Assembly (NCBI RefSeq): GCF_014696315.1
Contig: NZ_JACJPX010000011.1
Span: forward strand, 62,001-126,000
Source of the DNA: Calothrix membranacea FACHB-236
GTDB lineage: Bacteria > Cyanobacteriota > Cyanobacteriia > Cyanobacteriales > Nostocaceae
DNA: 64,000 bases
Direction: 5' to 3'
Below, in pieces: positions 47,876 to 56,105 of this stretch; position 1 is the stretch's first letter, and each line of letters opens with the position of its first letter. The notes under the pieces were generated by a model, which saw only the letters and a list, made by a program, of their open reading frames with translations, was not told the DNA's origin and made no database searches. A program made the translations under genes and the position numbers.

Positions 47876-50800
47876 CTATACCTCCTGCGTCATTTTAGGA
47901 TTTTGGAGATGATATTTCGCAATCAAATTTTTAACTTGAGCCACTACTAGAGGATGTTTGTCTTTTTGCAGCTGGGGAAGTAATTCTAAAACAACACGAC
48001 GTGAAACTACGCTGAGGTAAGTAATTGCTGCTTCCCTGACAAAGCCTGTGGGATGGCGTAAAGAAATCATAATTTCGGGGATTGTCAAACGAATATGGCT
48101 AACTTTGGCAAAGTGGAAACAGCAAGCTAAACACCAGTCAGATAGGAAGTTGGATAACATTAATAAGCGACACAGGCGATCGCTAATTGACATTTTTTCA
48201 TATTCTCCTAACCCAGCTGCACCCAGAAGATAGAGTTTTTCTTCAGGCGATCGCCGATCTAAAATATTCAATAACAATGTTTTGCAAGGCAAATTCACGG
48301 TATGGTCTAGAATTTCTAACCCTCGTGCTAAATTAGTGCCGGAATCAGACCGGAGATTAAACGCTGCTGCTTGCATTTTGTCTGGTGAATAAAGCAACTT
48401 TAATAGCAGTAATATTCTTTCTCTCACATCAATTTCTAACTCTGCAAGGGAACGTTGCAGTAAGTCAAAAACTATTTTTGACTGTTGCTCTTCGCTGGTT
48501 TGTTGTTTATTAAAATCTATAAAAGCTGCATAGATTTCACCTAAAAACTTTAATTCCTGTTCTATAAAAATTCCAACTCTACCTTCGTAGAATCTATCTT
48601 CTAAACTCTTAATTTCTGGTTGTTTATGTATTTTCAATAAGCTACGCAGAATATGATATCTAGTAGCACCCCAAGATTGTTCTAAGTTTTGCCATAAACA
48701 ATCTACAGCTTCCGCAGTGCCTATTTGTCCAATGGTACGCCAAGCGTACATCCTGACTATTTCCGGTTTGTAATTATTGGTAGCCAATTGCAACAGCATT
48801 TCTAGAGCTTCATTTTCTAGTTGCACTAAAGCACGCATTGCTGTGCTGCGGGTGGATTTATAGTATAGTGCTGCTAATAATGCTGAATAGTATTCTTCTA
48901 ACCGAGTAGATGCAATCATTTCCAAAACGGCACAGCGTACCCGTAATGATTCATCTTGCAATAAATTTGGAATATGAATCCGCAAGGCTTGCAAATAAAC
49001 TGCTTCTCTTAAGGCTTTAACTCCATTCACCCGTTCTCGCTCTAGTTTATGAGTTAGCATCCTCCGCATGGTTGTGGTCGCTGCCACCTTTTGCATTGGC
49101 GTTCCTTGACGCAAAAGCAAGGCGGCGGCTGTAGCACGGATGAGTGAGTGTTGCCGGGGATTGAGGTAGTCTTCTAGTGCAGCCAAATTAGGATGTGGTT
49201 CAGCCAGCCAAACGTAGCGCAGAGCTAGGGCAAATACTTCTGGAGTCACACGCTGTTCGGAATATTCCAACAAAGGCCGCACATCGGGTAAATATTTAGG
49301 ATTGGCCTCTGCCATGAGCATGACTTCCAAGCTTTGACATTGCAAATCTGGAGCTAACTTGACTAGTAAAGGTGCTAAAACTTCCACCGCACCTTGAAGA
49401 TCAATTTGGGTTAAAAGTTCAATACAAGAACGTTTATCTGCTAAGCTACCCTTTTCTTCTAAAGCTTTGACTACACCTTGTTGCAGCACCCGCAAACCGA
49501 CGTTTGTCGCACTTAGCTCTCCGCGATCAGCACTAAGAACTAATAAATCGACATAGTGCGATCGCAGTAACATCACTACTTTTAAACAGATAGCGGCTAC
49601 GATCACTGTTTCCGCAATAAATACCCACCTTTGTAACTCTGGGGGAACAAACCTGCTACAAACTATCAAGGTAATAAAAATTACTACTCCCGCCAAACCT
49701 GTAGCGATCGCATCTGCGGTTCCTCCCGATAATATCTGCGTTCTGTTCCGAATGCGTTCGGGGATTGGTTGGTACAGTGCTGGGCCGCTACTCATAATAA
49801 AGGTGTAGCGCAGCAGTTCATCGCAGAATTTGAGAATTATTAATCCCCAGAAAAAACTGGAGAATTGCATTGTGGGAAAAAGATTGAATAAAGCAATTCC
49901 AACAGGGATGAAACAGCCTACGGTAATTGGTAACAATGCTGCAGCAAAAAATACTCCAATCCTTTCGATTAAGCGGCTGGAAATAAACCACTGTGTCATT
50001 AATTCACACAGCCCCACCATTCCACCAAATAGGCCTAAGAAACTCGCCAGTTCTCGCTCACCAAAATTAGATTTCAGTTCGCGCAGATATTGAAAATCGA
50101 TTAACAATCCCAGTACTTGCAACAGACCAACAAAGGCGAACAATTGCCAAATATAAACTTTAAGTGGTTTTTCTAGACGACGATGTCGGGAGGTTGGTTC
50201 TGGGGCCTGTAGTCTTTGTGGTGCGTCGGGGAAAGAAGTGCGATAGTGATGACTAAGATATAAAAGAATTACTGATCCTAAAATAATTACTACACAAGCG
50301 ATAACAATTACGTTACTGAGCTTGGCATATTGCAGTAACCAGGGCAAACTAAAACCGCTGATCACATCGGCTACTAACAAACCACTGCTTACTAGTGGAT
50401 AGGTGCGTTTAATCTCGCGAATATTAAATAGTTGATTAGCGACTATAGAGGTATTAAGGTCATTAACTACATAAAGTGCGTCTACCCATAACCGCATCAA
50501 AAATACAATAACTACTGTTAAGTAGGAAATTTGGATTTCTAAATGTAAAAATACTAATAAAACTAATGGCGTAACCATGCAAGGTGCGATCGCCACAATT
50601 ACCCAGCGCAAAGGAAATATCTTTTGTAGCCAAGAATATAAAACAACTAGTCCAAAACCGATTACTGCGCTGGCAATATACATTAAAGGCAGCGGATCGG
50701 CTCCATATTCGTCTAAAAACAGCGCTACTGTACTGTCTTCAGCCCACCGTAAACCTACAGATACAGTTGTATAAAAAGCAAACATCATCCATGTGCGTTC

Positions 50801-50887
50801 GCTTTCTTCAGGCCGGAGATTCAACCACTGTAGCAGTCGTGCCACAGCTCCTCTATTTGCAGGTAACCAGTTATTTTTCTGTTCCAT
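47876..50887 (-). CDS. MFS-like (possibly nucleotide-transporter-like) protein fused to HEAT repeats
   Basis: The 1003-residue protein has two halves. Residues about 25-440 form roughly 12 membrane segments with transporter character (RTWMMFAFYTTVSVGLRWAEDSTVALFLDEYG, LPLMYIASAVIGFGLVVLYSWLQK). The general look resembles MFS or ATP/ADP translocase (TLC)-type carriers, but I cannot tell which. Residues about 470-1000 are soluble and composed of HEAT-type helical repeats (GAVEVLAPLLVKLAPDLQ, LRVRCAVLEMIAS, VREAAITYLSVVS). No known motif names a substrate. It stands alone, with no partner genes. The start MEQKNNWLPANRG is the only suitable one. Confidence 0.8.
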   Translation of the reverse strand: MEQKNNWLPANRGAVARLLQWLNLRPEESERTWMMFAFYTTVSVGLRWAEDSTVALFLDEYGADPLPLMYIASAVIGFGLVVLYSWLQKIFPLRWVIVAIAPCMVTPLVLLVFLHLEIQISYLTVVIVFLMRLWVDALYVVNDLNTSIVANQLFNIREIKRTYPLVSSGLLVADVISGFSLPWLLQYAKLSNVIVIACVVIILGSVILLYLSHHYRTSFPDAPQRLQAPEPTSRHRRLEKPLKVYIWQLFAFVGLLQVLGLLIDFQYLRELKSNFGERELASFLGLFGGMVGLCELMTQWFISSRLIERIGVFFAAALLPITVGCFIPVGIALFNLFPTMQFSSFFWGLIILKFCDELLRYTFIMSSGPALYQPIPERIRNRTQILSGGTADAIATGLAGVVIFITLIVCSRFVPPELQRWVFIAETVIVAAICLKVVMLLRSHYVDLLVLSADRGELSATNVGLRVLQQGVVKALEEKGSLADKRSCIELLTQIDLQGAVEVLAPLLVKLAPDLQCQSLEVMLMAEANPKYLPDVRPLLEYSEQRVTPEVFALALRYVWLAEPHPNLAALEDYLNPRQHSLIRATAAALLLRQGTPMQKVAATTTMRRMLTHKLERERVNGVKALREAVYLQALRIHIPNLLQDESLRVRCAVLEMIASTRLEEYYSALLAALYYKSTRSTAMRALVQLENEALEMLLQLATNNYKPEIVRMYAWRTIGQIGTAEAVDCLWQNLEQSWGATRYHILRSLLKIHKQPEIKSLEDRFYEGRVGIFIEQELKFLGEIYAAFIDFNKQQTSEEQQSKIVFDLLQRSLAELEIDVRERILLLLKLLYSPDKMQAAAFNLRSDSGTNLARGLEILDHTVNLPCKTLLLNILDRRSPEEKLYLLGAAGLGEYEKMSISDRLCRLLMLSNFLSDWCLACCFHFAKVSHIRLTIPEIMISLRHPTGFVREAAITYLSVVSRRVVLELLPQLQKDKHPLVVAQVKNLIAKYHLQNPKMTQEV

Positions 50888-50948
50888 TTAGTTTTACTTT
50901 CTGGTAGTTTTATCGTGTGTTGGGTGTTTGGTGTTTGTTTCCCTCGTC

Positions 50949-50980
50949 TCCCCAGTCCCCATTCACCAGTCACCAATCCC
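50949..50980. repeat. STRR-like C-rich tract
   Basis: CCCCAGTCCCCATTCACCAGTCACCAATCCC units lie upstream of the MFS-HEAT gene. Confidence 0.6.
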
Positions 50981-51011
50981 TGACCAACAGAACTTACCTA
51001 GAAATGGCAAA

Positions 51012-51058
51012 AGTCCTGAACAACTGAGTATTATTTTTCCCACTCAGTGTTCAGGACT
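51012..51058 (-). terminator. Long hairpin terminator of infC
   Basis: AGTCCTGAACAACTGAGT and ACTCAGTGTTCAGGACT form a 17-bp stem with one bulged base and a 12-nt loop. On the minus strand TTTT follows. It lies about 90 nt after the infC stop. Confidence 0.78.
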
Positions 51059-51146
51059 ATCATCTTTGGATAAATTTTACCGACTTATATGTCGAGGTGA
51101 AATCTTCAGTTGTAATTTATACTTCTTAGATAAAACAGCTGGAAGA

Positions 51147-51680
51147 TTACTTTTTGGGAGAAATCAGCATCATCATATTTCTGCCTTCTTTTTTCGGTGC
51201 TTGCTGCACTTCCCCAAACGGCTCCAAATCAGTAGCCATCCGCTTGAGCAATTCTTCTGCTAAGTCACTGTGTTGAATTTCTCGACCCCGGAACATGACA
51301 GTAGCTTTGACTTTGTCACCATCTTTCAAAAAGCGCTCAGCTTGCTTGACACGCACGTTGTAGTCGTGTTCTTCAATTTTATAGCGCATCTTTACTTCTT
51401 TGACATCAGCCGTGTGCTGCTTTTTCCGGGCTTCCCGCGCCTTCTTCTCTTGTTCAAACTTGTATTTCCCATAGTCCATAATCCGACAAACTGGCGGGTC
51501 GGCCTTGTCACTGAGTAGCACGAGATCTAACTCTTTTTCTTCGGCTAGCTGTAGTGCTTCTGAGGGAGTAATAATTCCTAATTGGCTGCCATCAGTGTCA
51601 ATGACCCGAATTTTCGGGAATCGAATACGTTCGTTAATTTGGGGCAGATCGCGAGTTCTTTTTTTCTCAATCACAGGCAT
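51147..51680 (-). CDS. infC: Translation initiation factor IF-3
   Basis: The 177-residue factor has the N-terminal domain [61 protein letters not shown], shown here by its elements, then a lysine-rich linker and the C-terminal domain [42 protein letters not shown]. It prevents premature 50S joining and checks initiator tRNA. Many bacteria place infC before rpmI-rplT; here those genes are not adjacent. The start ATG gives [19 protein letters not shown]. Confidence 0.97.
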   Translation of the reverse strand: MPVIEKKRTRDLPQINERIRFPKIRVIDTDGSQLGIITPSEALQLAEEKELDLVLLSDKADPPVCRIMDYGKYKFEQEKKAREARKKQHTADVKEVKMRYKIEEHDYNVRVKQAERFLKDGDKVKATVMFRGREIQHSDLAEELLKRMATDLEPFGEVQQAPKKEGRNMMMLISPKK

Positions 51681-52205
51681 TATGATTTGTGGGAGCTCTT
51701 TATTTAAGAATTTGGCTTGGTTTTGATTGGCCTAGGTTTTGGTTGGTACGCCTCAGAGTTAAAATAGAAAAACGACTGAGGACTTAAAAATCAGCCATAT
51801 AGTTATAGATTAACTAATCCACAAAATGGTTGTGTCTGATTCTGTATTTGTCATTCTACTCATTCTGAGAGAATTTCTCTAAAATCGTTAATCTAAATTA
51901 CACAACCAGGCGAAACGTTAAGTATTGTAACAAGTATTTAACACTTGGTTGACATAGAGTTTTACAAGTGTATTTTCAGAATAACAAGTTTATAGATAAA
52001 ATAGGTTTTCGCCAATAAAATGTAATATTTTATACAATAATTTACAATTCGACAGAAAGTCAAGCCGTAAGCCTGAAACATTCTTGATTTTACTCTGTTT
52101 GAGGTAGTAATCCGGAATCAATGAACTGAATAAATGCGATCGCTCTCTTTGCCCTCTTAATATGGAAGTTGAGAGGGTTTTGATATTGAAACCAGGGAGG
52201 GATAT
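51681..52205. other. Divergent intergenic region, about 525 nt
   Basis: No gene is seen between infC and the hydrolase. Close to the hydrolase a terminator-like hairpin is present (52152-52181). The rest is AT-rich. Confidence 0.5.
52152..52181 (+). terminator. Terminator-like hairpin in the hydrolase leader
   Basis: CCCTCTTAA and TTGAGAGGG form a 9-bp stem (one G-U pair) with an 8-nt loop, followed by TTTT. It lies about 25 nt before the GTG start, so it could act as an attenuator or end an upstream transcript. Confidence 0.5.
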
Positions 52206-53186
52206 GTGACCACTGGATTACATTGGCAGCAGCGGGTTGGTAATCAAAGAGACTGGATTTGGCGAGGTTGGCAAACTCGCTATACTTACATCCGTTCTAC
52301 CCAAAATCACCAAAACACAACGCCCCTCATCTTGCTGCATGGGTTTGGTGCTTCTATTGGTCATTGGCGACATAATTTAGAAGTTTTGGCAGAACACCAA
52401 ACAGTCTATGCTCTGGATATGCTGGGTTTTGGCGCTTCGGAAAAAGCCGCAGCTAATTACAGCATAGAATTGTGGGTAGAGCAGGTTTACGATTTTTGGA
52501 AGGCATTTATTCGTCAACCCGTTATCTTAATTGGTAATTCAACTGGTTCACTCATTTCCTTAGCCGCTGCTGCCGCTCACCCAGAGATGGTAAAGGGTAT
52601 AGTCATGATGAGCTTGCCCGATCCTTCATTGGAGCAAGAGGCGATTCCACCTGCACTGCGACCAATTTTAATGCCGCTGATTACGACAGTTAAAAAGATA
52701 GTCGCCTCACCAATCATACTTAAACCTGTGTTTAATTTTGTACGCCAACCGAGTGTACTACGTCGCTGGGCTAGTCTAGCCTACGCTAACCCAGAAGCCA
52801 TTACCGATGAACTGATAGACATTCTAGCTGGGCCTCCGCAAGACAGAGGTTCCGCCCGTGCATTTAGTGCCTTGTTCAAAGCCACTATGGGCGTTAACTT
52901 TAGTCCTAGCGTCAAAAAAGTATTACCAACCCTAAAAATTCCTATGCTGTTGATTTGGGGACAAAAAGACCGCTTTGTTCCTCCTATACTGGGTAGCCAA
53001 TTTGCTCAATACAATGAGAAATTGCAACTGCTTAACTTAGAAGATGTAGGTCATTGTCCCCACGATGAATCACCAGAGCAAGTCAACCAAGTGATTTTAG
53101 ATTGGATTAATCGGTGTCTTGAGGATAACCAACAGCCTGTTATCATCCCAAATCCAGAATCTATCCCAGAAACTCAACAATTTTGA
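52206..53186 (+). CDS. Alpha/beta fold hydrolase
   Basis: The 326-residue protein starts at GTG, with a GGAGGG site 4 nt upstream. The core reads PLILLHGFGASIGHWRHNLEVLA (oxyanion HGFG), ALDMLGFGASEKA, and the nucleophile elbow LIGNSTGSLISL (Gly-Asn-Ser-Thr-Gly). The catalytic Asp is likely in LLIWGQKDRFVPP and the His in VGHCPHDESPEQV. It is soluble with a Trp-rich N-terminal segment. The family includes lipases, dehalogenases and cofactor-ring hydrolases, so the substrate stays open. No operon partner is evident. Confidence 0.9.
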   Translation: MTTGLHWQQRVGNQRDWIWRGWQTRYTYIRSTQNHQNTTPLILLHGFGASIGHWRHNLEVLAEHQTVYALDMLGFGASEKAAANYSIELWVEQVYDFWKAFIRQPVILIGNSTGSLISLAAAAAHPEMVKGIVMMSLPDPSLEQEAIPPALRPILMPLITTVKKIVASPIILKPVFNFVRQPSVLRRWASLAYANPEAITDELIDILAGPPQDRGSARAFSALFKATMGVNFSPSVKKVLPTLKIPMLLIWGQKDRFVPPILGSQFAQYNEKLQLLNLEDVGHCPHDESPEQVNQVILDWINRCLEDNQQPVIIPNPESIPETQQF

Positions 53187-53257
53187 TGGGTATCTTTGAT
53201 GTCATTAATCAAGACTGAAGTCTTGATTGTTAATGTGCTAGAAACAAATGTATTTCA

Positions 53258-53647
53258 CTAGCCTATCGTTACTTGGTTAGTCTCAACGCCTGTAGCGCCA
53301 TTGACTGAACGTGCTACAGAAACCATGCGGTTGAGAATGTCCTGGCTGGGAACTTTACCTTTAAGGACTACAGTACTACCTGTCTGAGCCACCCAGAGAG
53401 TATCGACATCGTCAAGTTGCTGATCTTGGTCAAATGCTAATGCTACCCGCTTTGCTAATCCGCTTTGATCGTATTCTCCGTTTAAACCTAACCGTTCTGG
53501 GGGAATAGTTTGAGTAGCAGCGGAAGCAGCGCTAGTCTCAGGAGCAAAGTTAGCGTTATTAGAAGATTGTGGTACTGCTTGGGGAGTAGGATTTACTTGT
53601 GCATTTTGCGGTTTTTCTAAACCAAATAGTCTTTTTAGCCAACCCAT
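53258..53647 (-). CDS. BON-domain protein
   Basis: The 129-residue protein has a short amphipathic N-terminus (MGWLKRLFGLEKPQNAQ), a low-complexity Ala/Ser/Gln linker, and a BON domain (GEYDQSGLAKRVALAFDQDQQLDDVDTLWVAQTGSTVVLKGKVPSQDILNRM). BON domains bind phospholipid or other hydrophobic ligands and often occur in envelope or osmotic-stress proteins. There is no clear signal peptide; the N-terminus could attach to membrane. It is monocistronic. Confidence 0.86.
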   Translation of the reverse strand: MGWLKRLFGLEKPQNAQVNPTPQAVPQSSNNANFAPETSAASAATQTIPPERLGLNGEYDQSGLAKRVALAFDQDQQLDDVDTLWVAQTGSTVVLKGKVPSQDILNRMVSVARSVNGATGVETNQVTIG

Positions 53648-53924
53648 AACATCTTTTCTCCTGTAAGAGGTCTGTACAATTTGAGGATAAAATTTTTACA
53701 GACACTCCACATCTGCCAGTAAAAAGATATCAATGCTCAGGGGTTTCTGCTTACAGGATGATTTATATAGAAATTTAAGTTCTATCAGAAAGTGTAATCA
53801 GTGCAGCCTTGAGTTTAAAATTAGAAAACAGATTTACTTATAAATTTAGTAGGCAGTACTTGTAGGGTGGTCATTAGCTAATGTTTGTATTAGTAAAATG
53901 ATGCCTGAGCCTGTGTTGGCAAAG

Positions 53925-54446
53925 ATGAAACATACCCTTTCAGTTTTGGTAGAAGATGAGGCGGGGGTTCTATCCCGCATTTCGAGTTTATTTGCTCGTC
54001 GCGGCTTTAATATCGAAAGCTTGGCTGTTGGGCCAGCTGAGCAGGGAGGAGTATCCCGAATTACGATGGTTGTACCTGGTGACGATCGCGTGATCGAACA
54101 ACTCACCAAACAACTCTATAAGTTAGTTAATGTTCTCAAGGTGCAGGACATTACCGAAACTCCTTGCGTAGAAAGAGAATTGATGCTGATTAAGGTTAAT
54201 GCTACTAGCAGCAACCGCTCAGAAGTCATCGAACTATCTCAGATTTTCCGGGCGCGAGTGGTGGATGTCGCAGAAGATTCTCTCACGCTAGAAGTAGTAG
54301 GTGACCCCGGTAAAATAGTGGCGATTGTCCAAGTGCTACAAAAATTTGGGCTAAGGGAAATCGCCCGGACTGGCAAAATTGCACTGACACGTGAATCTGG
54401 TGTGAATACTGAATTGCTTAAGTCTTTGGAAGCAAAGGTGAGTTAG
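53925..54446 (+). CDS. ilvN: Acetolactate synthase small (regulatory) subunit
   Basis: The 173-residue protein has the N-terminal ACT domain [36 protein letters not shown], the site for valine feedback, and a C-terminal domain ([43 protein letters not shown]). It regulates the catalytic IlvB subunit in branched-chain amino acid synthesis. The ATG of MKHTLSVL is the standard family start and is preferred over two ATGs 9 and 8 codons upstream. The large subunit gene is not adjacent. Confidence 0.95.
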   Translation: MKHTLSVLVEDEAGVLSRISSLFARRGFNIESLAVGPAEQGGVSRITMVVPGDDRVIEQLTKQLYKLVNVLKVQDITETPCVERELMLIKVNATSSNRSEVIELSQIFRARVVDVAEDSLTLEVVGDPGKIVAIVQVLQKFGLREIARTGKIALTRESGVNTELLKSLEAKVS

Positions 54447-54452
54447 CAAGAC

Positions 54453-55307
54453 TTATAAACCCATTGAAGCTAAAACCAAACGGTCATAAACTTTATCGGG
54501 TAAAAAATACTTGAGCAGTGAAGCAATTTTCGCGTCTTGTCCTACGAGATAGCTCCTTTTGGGCTGTTTTGCTGTTAGTGCATGGACAACAGCCTGAGCG
54601 ACAAGATCCGCTGCAATTCCCTTACTTGCCATAATTCCGACTTGTTTGCGGACTGCATTCATCGCCTGTCCGTAGAGATGTTGCGCGGATTCGGGAAGAG
54701 TTTCTCTATCTATGTCAGCTTGTGTTAAAGATTTATCCCAAATTGGTGTAGCGATTGTTCCAGGCCGAATAATTGAGACCGAGATTCCCCAAGGTCGCAA
54801 CTCCAGGCGCATCACTTCAGTAAGTGCTTCTAGGGCAAATTTGGAAGCATTGTAAGCACCGAGAAAGGGAGCTGCACTTTTGCCACAAATCGAACCCATA
54901 TTGACAATTCGACCCTGACCTTGGCGCAATAAACCGAGAAATGCTTGTGTGACTGCCAGTTGTCCGGTGACATTAACTCGCATTTGATTTTCAAATTCGG
55001 CAAGTGGGAGCAGTTCTAAAGGGCCAGGAATGGCAATTCCTGCATTATTGACTAAACCAGCCAGCTTTCCATTGCTGGCTTTGCTGACGGTTTCAACTGC
55101 TAATGCGATCGCATTATTATCTGTAACATCTAAAAAAATTGGGGTCAGTCTGGGTGAGGCTTTAGCTTTAAGCTTTTCAGCATCAACTTCTTGACGCACA
55201 CCAGCAAACACACAAAAGCCTAATTTATCTAAAAGCAAAGCTGATGCTTCGCCAATTCCTGTTGATGCACCTGTAATTACTACTGTACCTGGAGTTTCTG
55301 CCAGCAT
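54453..55307 (-). CDS. Short-chain dehydrogenase/reductase
   Basis: The 284-residue enzyme is a classical SDR: TGASTGIG (12-19) binds NAD(P), NNAG is at 87-90, and the active site has a Ser near 139 with YNASK (Tyr152, Lys156). PGTIATPIWDKSL follows. The C-terminal region contains ASKGIAADLVAQAVVHALTAKQPKRSYLVG, typical of SDRs related to retinol-type dehydrogenases. The substrate is unknown. It is convergent with ilvN, with a gap of only 6 nt. Confidence 0.92.
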   Translation of the reverse strand: MLAETPGTVVITGASTGIGEASALLLDKLGFCVFAGVRQEVDAEKLKAKASPRLTPIFLDVTDNNAIALAVETVSKASNGKLAGLVNNAGIAIPGPLELLPLAEFENQMRVNVTGQLAVTQAFLGLLRQGQGRIVNMGSICGKSAAPFLGAYNASKFALEALTEVMRLELRPWGISVSIIRPGTIATPIWDKSLTQADIDRETLPESAQHLYGQAMNAVRKQVGIMASKGIAADLVAQAVVHALTAKQPKRSYLVGQDAKIASLLKYFLPDKVYDRLVLASMGL

Positions 55308-55542
55308 TCTTCTTCTCTGGTCTACAACCTCTCAAATATAGAATCACTGGCTAGCTACAAATGACAGCTTTGTGACGGCCGCATCTTTGTCACGCTTTTG
55401 TAATACTCACGTCAAAACCCTGTGTGATATTGGACATGGTATTTGGTTACAAAATGCTTTCAATTCGGTTAGAGGTAGGGTTTCTACCTTTAACTGATTT
55501 TTTTATGAGCAATTTTTTTGTCACAGTATAGACACAAGATAA

Positions 55543-55570
55543 ATAATTCGTAATTCGTAATTCGTAATTG
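55543..55570. repeat. STRR: TAATTCG heptamers
   Basis: Four tandem TAATTCG/TAATTGA units lie in the repeat-rich gap after the SDR start. Confidence 0.8.
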
Positions 55571-55702
55571 AGTAAGCTAGAGTAGTGGACTAATACGATT
55601 TTGGATTTTAGATTTTGGATTGAGAATCAGTCTTTATATCACAATAAGCTTGGGTGAAGCTCATTATCGATTGATTTGTCACTTATTAAAGGAGCCAGAA
55701 GA

Positions 55703-55760
55703 TTTGGGGGAGAATCCCCCAAACCCCCGATTGGGTGACGGTTGCGTCCCCCAAACCCCC
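55703..55760. repeat. C/G-rich hairpin and direct repeat
   Basis: TTTGGGGGA and TCCCCCAAA form a 9-bp hairpin with a 3-nt loop. CCCCCAAACCCCC occurs twice (55716-55728 and 55748-55760). The element is much more G+C-rich than its surroundings. Confidence 0.75.
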
Positions 55761-55869
55761 TCCAAAATTATTGTTCTGTTTTTTTGTTGAGTAAGTAGTT
55801 TTTTGGTTTTGTTAAGCTGTTAATTTTCTTAACTGAACTGTACTTCTTTATACAAGATTTCTGTCAATC

Positions 55870-56021
55870 CATCTGTCGCATTCCTTTTTCAAATTGGTAT
55901 AACACAGCTAATACCAATTTGAAAAAAAGAATGCGACAGTAGGGGCACGGCACGCCGTGCCCTCTAGGATATCCCTCTAGAATATATTGATGTGTCGCAA
56001 ACATTATTTGAATTGGTATAA
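55870..56021. mobile_element. MITE-type termini with inner palindrome
   Basis: A terminal repeat of the ATACCAATTTGAAAAA...GAATGCGACAG type occurs inverted at 55870-55900 and direct at 55911-55941. The two form a near-perfect 28-bp inverted repeat with a short spacer. A third, diverged copy on the opposite strand (GTGTCGCAAACATTATTTGAATTGGTATAA) closes a 113-nt element at about 55909-56021. Inside lies a perfect GGGCACGGC-AC-GCCGTGCCC palindrome (55943-55962). The same termini bound the element near 32.1 kb. Confidence 0.72.
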
Positions 56022-56105
56022 TTTGGTGCATTAACAAAAATCTATTTTATCCGCATGTATCAGCGTTTATCTGCGGTTAATTTCATCAAGCTTGTGATAG
56101 ATAGT

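Larger units (their letters stand above)
55308..56105. other. Repeat-rich intergenic region
   Basis: The gap carries several repeat types in a row: tandem TAATTCG units, a G/C-rich hairpin with two CCCCCAAACCCCC copies, and two MITE-type termini with an inner GGGCACGGC palindrome. No gene is present. Confidence 0.7.
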
